From contig NZ_CYSG01000004.1 of assembly GCF_001457775.1 (NCBI RefSeq), forward strand, positions 267,769 to 331,768: a DNA stretch of 64,000 nucleotides, given 5' to 3'. The stretch comes from Phaeobacter sp. CECT 5382. Its GTDB lineage: Bacteria > Pseudomonadota > Alphaproteobacteria > Rhodobacterales > Rhodobacteraceae. A model generated the notes under the pieces. It was not told the origin of the DNA. It searched no databases and worked only from the letters and a program-made list of their open reading frames with translations. A program made the position numbers and the translations under genes. Position 1 is the first letter of the stretch, and the number at the start of each line of letters is the position of its first letter. Of this stretch, positions 16,507 through 26,000 are shown one piece after another.

Positions 16507-17684
16507 GCAAATGGGAAATCCCGGCCGGGGCTGCAGAGCCAGCACCTCTGGCGCAGGAAGTAACGCAGGCGTTTTCTGGGTTCATGCGTGAATTCAAGGG
16601 GTTTCAGGACGTCGTGAGGGATAAATTCAAACAGACGGAAGAGCGAATGACCATGCTGGATCGGAAGACTTATCGTGCGGCACGCCCGCTTTTGGCGGCG
16701 GCAAACACCAGTGAAGCCCCGCATCAAAAGGCCTTTTGTGGCTATATCCGAACCGGAGATGATACCGCGTTGCGCAGCATCCTGCCTGAAAGCAAATCGC
16801 TGTCCACCGTCGTCAATAGCGATGGCGGTTACCTGGTGGATCCGCAAACTGCGGATACGGTGAAATCGGTTTTGCAATCGACCGCTTCTATCCGGGCCGT
16901 CGCTTCGGTGGTAACGGTCGAGGCCACGTCTTTTGATGTACTGATCGACCATAGCGATACCGGTGCTGGCTGGGCCACGGAAACGGATCCGGCCGTGGAA
17001 ACCGGCACACCGATGATTGACCGGATCACCATTGCCCTGCACGAGTTGAGCGCCCTGCCCAAGGCCTCGCAGCGGTTGCTGGACGACAGCGCCTTTGACA
17101 TCGAAACCTGGCTGGCCGGACGCATCGCCGATAAGTTCTCGCGGGCAGAGGCCGCCGCCTTTGTCTCTGGCAACGGCGTCGACAAGCCCACGGGCATCCT
17201 GAGCCACCCGGCGGTGGACAATGACAGCTGGAGCTGGGGCAGTCTGGGTTATGTCGCAACCGGCGAGGACGGCGGCATCGGCGATGGCGATGCCATCATT
17301 GACCTGGTCTACGCATTGGGAGCGCAGTATCGCGCCAATGCCAGTTTTGTGATGAACTCCAAAACGGCCGGATTGATCCGCAAGCTCAAGGATGCCGATG
17401 GTCGCTTCCTGTGGTCTGATGGCCTGGCCGCCGGTGAACCCGCGCGCCTGCTTGGCTATCCGGTTCTGGTGGCCGAAGACATGCCGGATGTCGCCAGTGA
17501 CAGCTTGGCGCTTGCCTTTGGCGATTTTGCCTCTGGCTACACCATTGCTGAACGCCCGGATCTGCGGGTGCTGCGTGATCCCTTCAGTGCCAAACCGCAT
17601 GTGCTGTTTTACGCCACCAAACGGGTCGGCGGGGATGTTAGTGATTTTGCTGCCATCAAGCTGCTGAAATTCGGCCTGAGCTAA
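16503..17684 (+). CDS. GTA gene 5: major capsid protein
   Basis: An HK97-fold capsid of 393 residues. The first hundred or so residues form the helical scaffold-like delta segment (EVTQAFSGFMREFKGFQDVVRDKF) that the prohead protease removes. The mature shell domain begins near KAFCGYIR and includes TVVNSDGGYLVDPQTADTV, GWATETDPAVETGTP, FVSGNGVDKPTGIL and SFVMNSKTAGLIRKLKD. The ATG overlaps the protease stop. A strong perfect hairpin without a T-run sits 15 nt after its stop, and the next gene starts 165 nt later. Confidence 0.97.
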   Translation: MSKWEIPAGAAEPAPLAQEVTQAFSGFMREFKGFQDVVRDKFKQTEERMTMLDRKTYRAARPLLAAANTSEAPHQKAFCGYIRTGDDTALRSILPESKSLSTVVNSDGGYLVDPQTADTVKSVLQSTASIRAVASVVTVEATSFDVLIDHSDTGAGWATETDPAVETGTPMIDRITIALHELSALPKASQRLLDDSAFDIETWLAGRIADKFSRAEAAAFVSGNGVDKPTGILSHPAVDNDSWSWGSLGYVATGEDGGIGDGDAIIDLVYALGAQYRANASFVMNSKTAGLIRKLKDADGRFLWSDGLAAGEPARLLGYPVLVAEDMPDVASDSLALAFGDFASGYTIAERPDLRVLRDPFSAKPHVLFYATKRVGGDVSDFAAIKLLKFGLS

Positions 17685-17698
17685 GGTTCAGGGCGAAG

Positions 17699-17722
17699 GG
17701 GGATCCGGCAGCCCGGATCCCC
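17699..17722 (+). promoter_or_regulatory. Perfect hairpin downstream of the capsid gene
   Basis: GGGGATCCGG (17699-17708) and CCGGATCCCC (17713-17722) form a 10-bp perfect stem with a CAGC loop. No U-tract follows, so it does not look like a normal terminator inside this long operon. A transcript-stabilising or processing element at the 3' end of the capsid message is more likely. Confidence 0.55.
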
Positions 17723-17849
17723 AGCGGGTGCGCATATTACAGTTTTCTGCCGTCTAGCTGCTCCCCCTCCGTCCGAGCGGCAGGAAATCATGCGTGCCCG
17801 CTGAACCAATCTGGGACACCCCGGGGATTCCGAGCCTGCGGAGATGATA

Positions 17850-18464
17850 ATGATGTTAAGCGAAGTGACGCCGGTGCCAGATGCGGCGCTGCCGTTGGAG
17901 GCCTTCAAGGCGCACCTGCGGCTGGGAACCGGGTTTGGCGAAAGTGGTTTGCAAGATACGGTGCTGATTGGATTTTTGCGGGCCTCTCTGGCCGCAATCG
18001 AAAAGCGAACTGGCAAGGCGCTGTTGCAACGGGATTTTCTTTGGTCGGTGACGCGGCTGCGACGTCTTGATGTGATCGAGATGCCGCTCGCGCCGGTGAC
18101 AGGGATCGTCAGTCTGAAAAAGGTCGCTGATCAAAACGGCGAAACAGCGCTGAACACCAGCGACTTTTGGCTGGAACAGGACAGCCAGACGCCCAGGCTG
18201 CATAGCAAATGCGGAAGTTTTACAGCGCTTGCGACTGGTACCCATCTTGAGGTGGGGTTTACTGGCGGCATGGCGGCGGATTGGGACGCGTTGCCCTCGG
18301 ATATGGCGCAGGCGGTGTTGATGTTGGCGGCGCATTACTATGAGTACCGCGAGGATACGGCCCTGCATGGCGGCTGCATGCCCTTTGGGGTGGCCAGCCT
18401 GATCGAACGATATCGCTTGTTGCGGATCTCTGCGGGGGCGCAGTCAGCTGGGGCTTTGTCATGA
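17850..18464 (+). CDS. GTA gene 6: head-tail connector protein
   Basis: A 204-residue helical adaptor of the gp6-like connector family that docks below the portal. Recognisable parts are LEAFKAHLRLGTGFGESGLQDTVLIGFLRASLAAIEKRTGKALL at the N-terminus and VGFTGGMAADWDALPSDMAQAVLMLAAHYYEYRED near the end. Three ATG codons (17844, 17850, 17853) are possible. GGAG at 17840-17843 favours 17850 or 17853. It overlaps the next gene by 4 nt. Confidence 0.88.
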   Translation: MMLSEVTPVPDAALPLEAFKAHLRLGTGFGESGLQDTVLIGFLRASLAAIEKRTGKALLQRDFLWSVTRLRRLDVIEMPLAPVTGIVSLKKVADQNGETALNTSDFWLEQDSQTPRLHSKCGSFTALATGTHLEVGFTGGMAADWDALPSDMAQAVLMLAAHYYEYREDTALHGGCMPFGVASLIERYRLLRISAGAQSAGALS

Positions 18465-18805
18465 CCACGGCGCAGATGCGGCTCAATCGCAAGCTGGTAT
18501 TGGAAGATCCGCAACGGATCAGTGACGGCTCCGGTGGTTATAGCGAAGCCTGGACTCCGCTGGGTGAGATCTGGGCGCAGATGGCGCCGCTAAGTGGGCG
18601 CACCTCGGGCCAGGAAGGCGCAAGCCTGTCACTGCAACGCTATCGTATCACGCTGCGGGCTAGCCCGGTTGTATCACTGTCGCGCCCGCGTCCGGGGCAG
18701 CGGTTTCGTGAAGAGACACGCCTGTTTCGGATCGAGACCGTCCGCGAGGCCGACGCATCCGGGCGCTATCTCGCTTGTCAGTGCCTTGAGGAGGTTGCGC
18801 CATGA
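18461..18805 (+). CDS. GTA gene 7: head-tail adaptor (stopper) protein
   Basis: A 114-residue beta-rich protein of the SPP1 gp16-like head-tail adaptor family that closes the head after DNA filling. Typical features are the N-terminal RLNRKLVLEDPQ, GGYSEAWTPLGEIWAQM and RYRITLRASP, ending FRIETVREADASGRYLACQCLEE. ATG overlaps the gene 6 stop, and its own end overlaps gene 8 by 4 nt, so translation is coupled. Confidence 0.9.
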   Translation: MTTAQMRLNRKLVLEDPQRISDGSGGYSEAWTPLGEIWAQMAPLSGRTSGQEGASLSLQRYRITLRASPVVSLSRPRPGQRFREETRLFRIETVREADASGRYLACQCLEEVAP

Positions 18806-19209
18806 CCTATGCGCTTTCTGCTGGGCTGCAGCAGGCGATTTATGCGCATTTGCGCGCTGACGCAGGCCTTACAGCGCTTTTGGGGGATGCGCTGTTTGAT
18901 GCCATGCCCACCGGGGCATTGCCACCGATCTATGCAGTGCTTGGCGCCGAAGAGGTGCTGGACAGATCTGACGCCAGCGGGGCAGCCGCGCGGCACCGGT
19001 TCAGCATCAGTGTATTTACCAGTTCAGCCGGTTTTGCTGCTGCCAAAGAGGTGGGCGGTGCGATCAGTGATGCCCTGGCGGAGCCATCCCTGACGCTGAC
19101 GCGCGGGCGGCTGGTGGGCATCTGGTTTGAGCGCGCCACGGCACAGCGTCTGGACGATGGCGGTCGCAGTATCTCGATGCGCTTTACCGCTCATCTTGAA
19201 GACGACTGA
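18802..19209 (+). CDS. GTA gene 8: tail terminator (DUF3168)
   Basis: A 135-residue DUF3168 protein expected to cap the tail tube. The sequence shows LSAGLQQAIYAHLRADAGLTALLG, FDAMPTGALPPIYAVLG, HRFSISVFTSSAGFAAAKEV and the end RSISMRFTAHLEDD, all characteristic of the family. It is overlapped by gene 7 and followed by the tail-tube gene after 58 nt. Confidence 0.92.
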   Translation: MTYALSAGLQQAIYAHLRADAGLTALLGDALFDAMPTGALPPIYAVLGAEEVLDRSDASGAAARHRFSISVFTSSAGFAAAKEVGGAISDALAEPSLTLTRGRLVGIWFERATAQRLDDGGRSISMRFTAHLEDD

Positions 19210-19267
19210 AGGCCAAACGGCGGGCGTGCAAACACGGCCCAAGATATGACAAAACTGGAGAAACACC

Positions 19268-19681
19268 ATGGGTGCGCAAAACGGCAAGGATCTGTTGATC
19301 AAGGTGGATATGACCGGCGACGGTCAGTTCGAAACACTGGCAGGGCTTCGCGCCACACGGATCAGTTTTAACGCGGAAAGCGTTGATGTGACCAGTCTGG
19401 AAAGTCAGGGAGGCTGGCGTGAATTACTCGCCGGCGCCGGGGTGCGCTCTGCCAGTATCACCGGCTCAGGAATCTTTCGCGATGAGACCACCGATGAACG
19501 GGCTCGTCAGCTGTTCTTTGATGGCATTACCCCGGATTTTCAGATGGTGATCCCGGATTTCGGCATTGTCGAGGGGGCGTTTCAAGTGACAGCGCTGGAA
19601 TACATCGGCTCTCACAATGGGGAAGCCACCTATGAGTTGTCACTGGCCAGCGGCGGTGCGCTGACCTTTACAGCGGTCTGA
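19268..19681 (+). CDS. GTA gene 9: major tail (tube) protein
   Basis: A 137-residue TP901-1-type major tail protein that forms the tail tube. Characteristic features are GKDLLIKVDMTGDGQFETLAGLRATRISFNAESVDVTS, a GSGIFRDETTDERARQLFFDG core and an ELSLASGGALTFTAV end. The start ATG is preceded by ACTGGAG. It sits after the tail terminator and before the tail-assembly proteins, as in other tailed particles. Confidence 0.93.
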   Translation: MGAQNGKDLLIKVDMTGDGQFETLAGLRATRISFNAESVDVTSLESQGGWRELLAGAGVRSASITGSGIFRDETTDERARQLFFDGITPDFQMVIPDFGIVEGAFQVTALEYIGSHNGEATYELSLASGGALTFTAV

Positions 19682-19685
19682 GCCG

Positions 19686-20051
19686 GTGAAGATGCCCGGT
19701 GAGACACATTTCGAAAATCCCTGGCGCGGTGAGGTCACACTGGTGATAGACCAGCGGCCCCAAAAGATGCGGCTGACGTTGGGCGCTTTGGCGCAATTGG
19801 AGGCGCATTTGGGGACGGGGTCCTTGGTGGATCTGGTCCGCCGTTTTGAGCAGGGGCAGTTTTCTGCACGCGATATTCTGGCGCTTCTGGCCGCAGGTCT
19901 GTCAGGTGGTGGTTGCGACATCTCTGCGACAGATCTGGCCCGCGCCGAGATCGAAGGCGGCGCCGTGGCGGCTGCCCGCGCGGCAGCTGAATTGCTGGCG
20001 CGCAGTTTTTCGCTGCCTGGCAGCACACGCGAGGCGGCAGAGTGCGCCTAG
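19686..20051 (+). CDS. GTA gene 10: tail-assembly protein
   Basis: A 121-residue protein of the gene-transfer-agent gene 10 family (GTA-specific TAC-like). Conserved elements are GEVTLVIDQRPQKMRLTLGALAQLEAHLGTGSLVDLVRRFEQG and FSARDILALLAAGLSGGG. In phages, two small proteins in this place, often made by frameshift, are tail-assembly chaperones. Here gene 10 and gene 10.1 overlap by 10 nt in different frames. The start is GTG at 19686 or ATG at 19692. Confidence 0.88.
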   Translation: MKMPGETHFENPWRGEVTLVIDQRPQKMRLTLGALAQLEAHLGTGSLVDLVRRFEQGQFSARDILALLAAGLSGGGCDISATDLARAEIEGGAVAAARAAAELLARSFSLPGSTREAAECA

Positions 20052-20263
20052 ATCTGGACCCAAAAGGTCTGGACTGGCCCGGCCTGATGCGGGCCGGGAT
20101 CACTGGGTTACGACTGCAGCCGGCGCAGTTCTGGGAGCTGACACCGGTGGAGCTGAGATTGCTGCTGGGACAGGGCGCGGGAACCGGCGCCATGGACCGG
20201 TCAGGACTGCAAGATCTGATGGCATCTTTTCCGGATGGGCCGCAGGCAAGCGCTAGCGACTAG
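20042..20263 (+). CDS. GTA gene 10.1: tail-assembly chaperone-like protein (rcc01693 type)
   Basis: A 73-residue protein with a pattern seen in this slot of GTA clusters: GLDWPGLMRAGITGLRLQPAQFWELTPVELRLLLG. GTG start at 20042, 10 nt inside the end of gene 10. The overlap and position before the tape measure resemble the second product of phage tail-assembly chaperone pairs, but no slippery sequence was identified. Confidence 0.8.
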   Translation: MRLDLDPKGLDWPGLMRAGITGLRLQPAQFWELTPVELRLLLGQGAGTGAMDRSGLQDLMASFPDGPQASASD

Positions 20264-20326
20264 ATCCTCGCCCGCCGCGCGCGGGCGGTAAAACTTCCTA
20301 TTCAAAGGCAAAGCGAGAGGCGTGAT

Positions 20327-20986
20327 ATGGCGGATAACAATGACATCGCATCCCTGGAATTGCAGAGCGAAGCCCTTGGTGACTCGCTTGGGGATGCTGC
20401 CGGGATGGCGGCGAGTTTTGAATCCGAGCTGCGCCGTGTCCGCGACGCATTTGAGGCCACGGGAAAAGATGTCGAAACGCTGGAACGTGGCCTTTCCAAG
20501 GGGTTGCGGCGCGCTTTTGAAGGTGTGGTCTTTGATGGCCAAAGCCTGTCCTCGGCACTGGACACGCTGGCACGCTCGCTGGTGAACACCACCTATAATG
20601 CCGCGATCAAACCGGTGACGGATCAGGTCGGTGGGCTGATTTCCAGCGGTGTGGGCGATCTGATTGGCAGCCTGTTGCCCTTTGCCAATGGGGCTGCCTT
20701 TTCGCAGGGGCGTGTCATGCCCTTTGCCCGGGGCGGCGTCGTGAGCTCTCCAACAAGTTTCCCGATGCGGGGCGGCACTGGCCTGATGGGCGAAGCTGGC
20801 CCCGAAGCCATCCTGCCGCTGAGCCGTGGTGCTGACGGATCGCTCGGAGTGCGCAGCCAGGGTGGCGGCACGGTCAATCTGGTGATGAATGTCACCACTC
20901 CAGATGTTCAGGGGTTTGCGCGCAGCCGGGGCCAGATCGCGGCCCAGATGAGCCGTGCGCTGAGCCGTGGCAATCGTAACCGCTGA
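20327..20986 (+). CDS. GTA gene 11: tail tape measure protein
   Basis: A 219-residue, unusually short tape measure, consistent with the short GTA tail. N-terminal helical region (SFESELRRVRDAFEATGKDVETLERGLSKGLRRAF), then a Gly/Phe-rich segment (GSLLPFANGAAFSQGRVMPFARGGVVSSPT) and GGTGLMGEAGPEAILPLSRG, the classic C-terminal tape-measure signature. The next gene begins 16 nt later. Confidence 0.92.
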   Translation: MADNNDIASLELQSEALGDSLGDAAGMAASFESELRRVRDAFEATGKDVETLERGLSKGLRRAFEGVVFDGQSLSSALDTLARSLVNTTYNAAIKPVTDQVGGLISSGVGDLIGSLLPFANGAAFSQGRVMPFARGGVVSSPTSFPMRGGTGLMGEAGPEAILPLSRGADGSLGVRSQGGGTVNLVMNVTTPDVQGFARSRGQIAAQMSRALSRGNRNR

Positions 20987-21002
20987 TATTGGAGGGATAG
21001 CA

Positions 21003-21635
21003 ATGAATTTCCACGAAATCCGATTTCCTGCCTCGTTGAGCTTTGGTTCCATCGGTGGGCCTGAACGGCGCACAGATATTGTGACGCTGGCCAATGGTCA
21101 CGAGGAACGCAACACCCCCTGGGCCCATGCACGCCGCCGGTATGATGCCGGACTGGGCCTGCGCTCGCTGGATGATATTGAGGTGCTGATCGCATTCTTC
21201 GAAGCACGTCAGGGTCAGATCTACGGGTTTCGCTGGAAGGACTGGTCAGATTTCAAATCTGCCCGACCCACGGCCGAGATCGATTTTCGCGACCAGCTGA
21301 TTGCCACCGGCGACGGTGTGACGACCCGCTTTCAGTTGGCCAAAACCTATCGGTCGGGCACGGTTGGCTATCAGCGCCCGATCAGCAAACCGGTCGCAGG
21401 GACGCTGCGGCTGGGCCTTGGTCAGGAAGAGTTGCAAGAAGATATCGACTTCACGCTCGACAGCACCACCGGGGAGGTCACGTTGAGCCACCCGCCGGAA
21501 CAGGGGATCGAGCTGGTGGCGGGCTTTGAGTTTGACGTGCCGGTTCGGTTTGACACCGACCGTATTGCCACCAGTGTCGCCTCCTTTCAGGCCGGGGATG
21601 TGCCGGATGTGCCGGTTGTCGAGGTGCGTGTGTAA
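21003..21635 (+). CDS. GTA gene 12: DUF2460 distal tail protein
   Basis: A 210-residue DUF2460 (TIGR02217) protein, structurally the distal tail ring. Signature features are NFHEIRFPASLSFGSIGGPERRTDIVTLANGHEERN, WAHARRRYDAGLGLRSLDDIEVLIAFFEARQGQIYGFRWKDW and GYQRPISKPVAGTLRLG. The start is ATG at 21003, preceded by GGAGGG. The longer frame from 20967 overlaps the tape measure and is not used. It overlaps gene 13 by 1 nt. Confidence 0.94.
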   Translation: MNFHEIRFPASLSFGSIGGPERRTDIVTLANGHEERNTPWAHARRRYDAGLGLRSLDDIEVLIAFFEARQGQIYGFRWKDWSDFKSARPTAEIDFRDQLIATGDGVTTRFQLAKTYRSGTVGYQRPISKPVAGTLRLGLGQEELQEDIDFTLDSTTGEVTLSHPPEQGIELVAGFEFDVPVRFDTDRIATSVASFQAGDVPDVPVVEVRV

Positions 21636-22522
21636 TGGCAGGCGCGAATGAAGGGTTTCTGGCCCATGTCAAAACCGGGGTGACGAGCCTGTGCCGGTGC
21701 TGGGGGCTGACCCGGCGCGATGGGGGTATGTTTGGCTTTACTGATCATGATCGGGATCTCAGCTTTGAGGGATGGCAGTTCAAGGCAGGCACGGGTCTTT
21801 CAGCGCGGGCTTTGGAACAGGCCACAGGTTTGAGTGTCGACAATTCCGAGGCTCAGGGGGCGCTCAGCGATGCCTCTGTGCGCGAAGAAGACATCCAGGC
21901 CGGTCGTTTTGACGGTGCTGATCTGATCTGTTGGCAGGTCAATTGGCAGGATGTTTCGACACGCATGCTGCAGTTTCGCGGATCGATCGGTGAGCTGCGC
22001 AGAGCCGGTGGCGCCTTTGAGGCCGAGTTGCGCGGGTTGACCGAAGCCTTGAACCGTCCTTTGGGGCGGATCTACCAAAAACCCTGTACCGCTGTTCTGG
22101 GGGATGCGACCTGTCGTTTTGATCTCGACAAGCCCGGGTACGGTTTCGAAGGACCGGTGGAAAAGATCACACCGGCGGGGGCCTTGGAATGGCAGGGGCT
22201 CAACGGCTTTGAGCCGGGGTGGTTCACGGCCGGACGCCTTTCGGTTCTGTCTGGCGCCGCTGCGGGGCTGTGGCGGAGCATCAAACGGGATCAGCATTTT
22301 GGCGCGGACCGGAGCATAACCCTTTGGGAGCCGCTGCGGATGGGCCTTGAGACGGGCGATGTGGTGCGGCTGGAAGCAGGTTGTGACAAGCGTCTGCAGA
22401 GCTGTCGGCTCAAATTCAACAATCTGATGAACTATCAGGGGTTCCCCGACATCCCCGGCGAAGACTGGGTGATGGCAGTACCCAAAAACAAGGGCTCCAA
22501 TACCGGAGGCAGCCGCAGATGA
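21635..22522 (+). CDS. GTA gene 13: DUF2163/BR0599-type baseplate hub protein
   Basis: A 295-residue protein with the DUF2163 N-terminal half (TGVTSLCRCWGLTRRDGGMFGFTDHDRDL) and the C-terminal BR0599-like half (ACDxR-type segment VVRLEAGCDKRLQSCRLKFNNLMNYQGFPDIPGED). The cysteines CRCW, CTAVLGDATCRF and CDKRLQSCR are consistent with the iron-sulphur cluster proposed for GTA hub proteins. Its TAATG start overlaps gene 12, and its stop overlaps gene 14 by 4 nt. Confidence 0.94.
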   Translation: MAGANEGFLAHVKTGVTSLCRCWGLTRRDGGMFGFTDHDRDLSFEGWQFKAGTGLSARALEQATGLSVDNSEAQGALSDASVREEDIQAGRFDGADLICWQVNWQDVSTRMLQFRGSIGELRRAGGAFEAELRGLTEALNRPLGRIYQKPCTAVLGDATCRFDLDKPGYGFEGPVEKITPAGALEWQGLNGFEPGWFTAGRLSVLSGAAAGLWRSIKRDQHFGADRSITLWEPLRMGLETGDVVRLEAGCDKRLQSCRLKFNNLMNYQGFPDIPGEDWVMAVPKNKGSNTGGSRR

Positions 22523-23016
22523 GCGGGGGTGTGCAAGAACGGGTTTGGCAAGAAAACGGCCCATCTGGCCTGCGCGCCGTTGCTTTGGCCCGAACCTGGA
22601 TCGGCACCCCTTATCGACATCAGGCATCCTGTAGCGGTGCGGGCTGTGACTGCCTGGGCCTGATTCGTGGGGTCTGGCGCGGGCTCTACGCGATAGAGCC
22701 GGAACTGCCGCCTGCCTATTCGATGGATTGGTCTGAAGCCCAGGGTGAAGAGCGGCTCTGGCAGGCGGCCCTGCGCCATCTGGCGACCAAACCGCTGGGG
22801 CAGGCGGCACCAGGAGATGTGTTGTTGTTTCGCATGCGCACCGGAGCGGTGGCAAAGCACCTGGGAGTGCAAGCGCGGACAGCCACTGGGAGCTCTGGTG
22901 AAGGGGCGTCCTTTGTTCACGCCTATTCGGGACATGGTGTCAAGGAAAGCGCTCTGACCTCTGCGTGGCAGCGCCGTATTGTGGCGCGCTTTACTTTTCC
23001 TGAGGAGCTGAGCTGA
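22519..23016 (+). CDS. GTA gene 14: NlpC/P60 peptidoglycan peptidase
   Basis: A 165-residue cell-wall peptidase of the NlpC/P60 fold (TIGR02219), which opens a path through recipient peptidoglycan during DNA delivery. The catalytic Cys lies in GAGCDCLGLIRGVWR and the His in AVAKHLGVQ. ATRTWIGTPYRHQ-like sequence (ALARTWIGTPYRHQASC) precedes it, as in the family. ATGA overlap with gene 13 and a TGATG junction with gene 15 show tight coupling. Confidence 0.94.
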   Translation: MSGGVQERVWQENGPSGLRAVALARTWIGTPYRHQASCSGAGCDCLGLIRGVWRGLYAIEPELPPAYSMDWSEAQGEERLWQAALRHLATKPLGQAAPGDVLLFRMRTGAVAKHLGVQARTATGSSGEGASFVHAYSGHGVKESALTSAWQRRIVARFTFPEELS

Positions 23017-26000
23017 TGGCGACGATTGTTCTTTCTGCTGCCGGGGCGGCGATAGGTGGCAGCCTTGGCGGTGCCGTGGCAGGGCTGTCTTCGGTGGCCA
23101 TTGGGCGGGCTGTGGGGGCGACACTGGGGCGGGTGATTGATGATCGCTTGCTGGGGCTGGGATCGGATGCGGTTGAGGTCGGCCAGGTCGACCGGTTCCG
23201 CCTGACACAGGCAAGTGATGGTCAGCCGATGGCGCAGGTTTTTGGGCGGTCAAGGATTGGCGGCCAGGTGATCTGGGCCACAGAGTTCGTCGAGGCGACA
23301 TCTACCACGGGTGGCGGCGGCAAGGGCGCCTCTCGCCAACCCGAAACCACCAGCTACAGCTATTCGGTTTCGCTGGCCGTGGCCTTGTGTGCTGGTGAGA
23401 TTGCTGCCGTGCCGCGTGTCTGGGCCGATGGCGAAGAGGTGGCACCGCAGGATCTCAACATGACGCTCTATCGCGGCACCCCGGATCAGCTGCCGGATCC
23501 GCTGATGGAAGCAGTCGAAGGCACCGGCGAAGTGCCCGCCTATCGCGGCACCGCCTATGTGGTGATGGAAAACCTGCAGCTTGATAGTTTTGGCAACCGG
23601 GTGCCGCAGTTTTCATTTGAGGTGGTCCGGGCCGAGCAACCTGACAGCCCTGACTATGATCTCGATCTGGGGCAATTGGTACGTGGTGTCGCCCTGATGC
23701 CAGGCACCGGAGAATACACGCTGGCCAGCACGCCAGTGCACTACGCATCGGGACCGGGCACGGTGAAATCCGCCAATAGCCATACCGCATCGGGGGAGAC
23801 TGATCTTCAGACCTCTATAGAGGCTTTGAGCTCAGAACTGCCCAGTTGCGAGGCGGCTTCGCTCATCGTGTCCTGGTTTGGCAATGATCTGCGCTGTGGC
23901 ACTTGTACGATCAAGCCCAAGGTAGAGCAGAAAGATGCCGAGGGTTCACCTATGCTCTGGTCGGTCGCATCTGAGAGCCGTGCCACTGCGGATCTGGTGC
24001 TCCAAGACGAGGAGGGGCGTCCGCTTTATGGGGGGACCCCGGCGGATGCTGCGGTGGTCGAGGCCATTACGGCACTGCAGGAGGCTGGAAAGCGCGTGAT
24101 GTTCTATCCCTTCATTCTGATGGATCAGGACGCAGGCAACAGTCTGCCCGACCCCTGGAGTGACGCCGAAACTCAGGCCGCTTTGCCCTGGCGGGGACGG
24201 ATCACCCTGTCCAAGGCGCCGGGGCAGCCAGATAGTCCCGACCAGACCATCACAGCGGATGCTGAAGTCGCGGCCTTCATGGGTACCGCTGTGGCGGCGG
24301 ATTTTGCAGTTGGCAACGGTACGGTCAGCTATACCGGGCCATCCGAGTGGGGCCTGAGACGGTTTATCCTGCACTACGCCGCACTCTGTGCCGCTGCCGG
24401 TGGGGTGGATGCCTTTTGCATTGGCTCTGAAATGCGCGGGCTGACGCAGATCCGAGGCGCAGCTGGATTTCCCGCTGTTGAGGCCCTGCGCCAGCTGGCA
24501 GCTGAGGTGCGCCTGCTGCTGCCAGAGGCAAAAATCAGCTATGCCGCCGACTGGTCGGAGTACTGGGGGTATAACAGCCCAGAGGGAGATCGCTATTTCC
24601 ATCTCGACCCGCTCTGGGCGGATAGCAATATCGATTTCATCGGGATCGACAACTACATGCCGCTGTCGGATTGGCGCGAAGGTGTCGAACATCTGGATGC
24701 CACATCAGGCGCCGCGAGCATCTACGATCTCGACTACCTGCGTGCCAATGTCGAAGGCGGCGAGGGTTATGACTGGTACTACCACTCACCAGAAGCCGAA
24801 GCCGCCCAAATCCGCACAGACATCACCGATGGCGCCCATGATGAACCCTGGGTCTGGCGCTACAAAGACCTGAAGAACTGGTGGTTGAATACGCATCACG
24901 ATCGGGTTGCTGGTAGTCGTCAGGAAACGGCCAGCGACTGGGTGCCCGAGATGAAGCCGATCTGGTTCACCGAACTGGGCTGTGCGGCTATAGACAAGGG
25001 CACCAATCAGCCCAACAAGTTCCTAGACCCCAAAAGCTCGGAATCGAAGCTGCCGAAATACTCCAATGGCAATCGCGATGACCTGATGCAGATGCAATAT
25101 CTGCGCGCCTTGCTCGGCTATTGGGGGGAGGATGATAACAACCCGGTGTCACAGGAATACGAGGGGCAAATGCTCGATATGAGCAACGCCTTTGTCTGGG
25201 CCTGGGATGCGCGCCCCTTTCCTGCCTTTCCCAATCTGCCCGATGTCTGGAGCGATGGTGAAAACTATCTGCGCGGTCATTGGCTGAATGGGCGGGCCGG
25301 GCAGCGCTCTTTAGCCTCGGTGGTGAGTGAAATCTGCGCAGGAGCAGGCCAAAGCCTGATCGACGTGTCAGAACTGCACGGCATCGTGCATGGCTATACC
25401 CTGCATGACGTCGGCGAAGCCCGCGCCGCCCTGCAGCCTCTCAGCCTGCGCTATGGGTTTGACAGTATCGAACGCGACGGTGTTTTGCTGTTTCGCCCCC
25501 GCGTGGGGACAGGCGCACAAAGGGTGAGTGCAGACCAGCTTGTTGCGCGTGACGAGATGGACGGTCTTTTGGAGCTGCAGCGTGAAGCCGAGGCCGAAAT
25601 TGCCGGGCGGGTGCGCCTGCGGTTTGTCGAATGGGGGGCGGCCTATGATATCGCCGCCGAAGAGGCGTCATTGCCGGATGAGCAGACCCATGCGGTCAGC
25701 GCCAGCGATGTTGCCATTGTGCTGACCCGTGCCGAAGCACGCCAGACGGTCGAACGCTGGCTGGCTGAGGCGCGGGTGTCGCGCGATACCGCCCGCTTTG
25801 TGCTACCGCCTTCTGCGCTGGGCCTCGGCGTTGGTGATATCGTCTCTGTGACCAGTTCCGGATCAAAGACTGCTGGACTGGCGGCGCAGACCGGCCAGAC
25901 GGATGGCGAAGCATCCGAACGCTACCGTCTCGATCGGGTGGAGATCGGCACCGCTCAGATCGTAGATGCCGTAAGGATAGAGCCGGAAGTTTATTTGCCC

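Noticed and set aside
16266..17600. 444-codon minus-strand ORF opposite the capsid gene
   Set aside because: Antisense of the GTA protease and capsid genes, no family features, no ribosome binding site.
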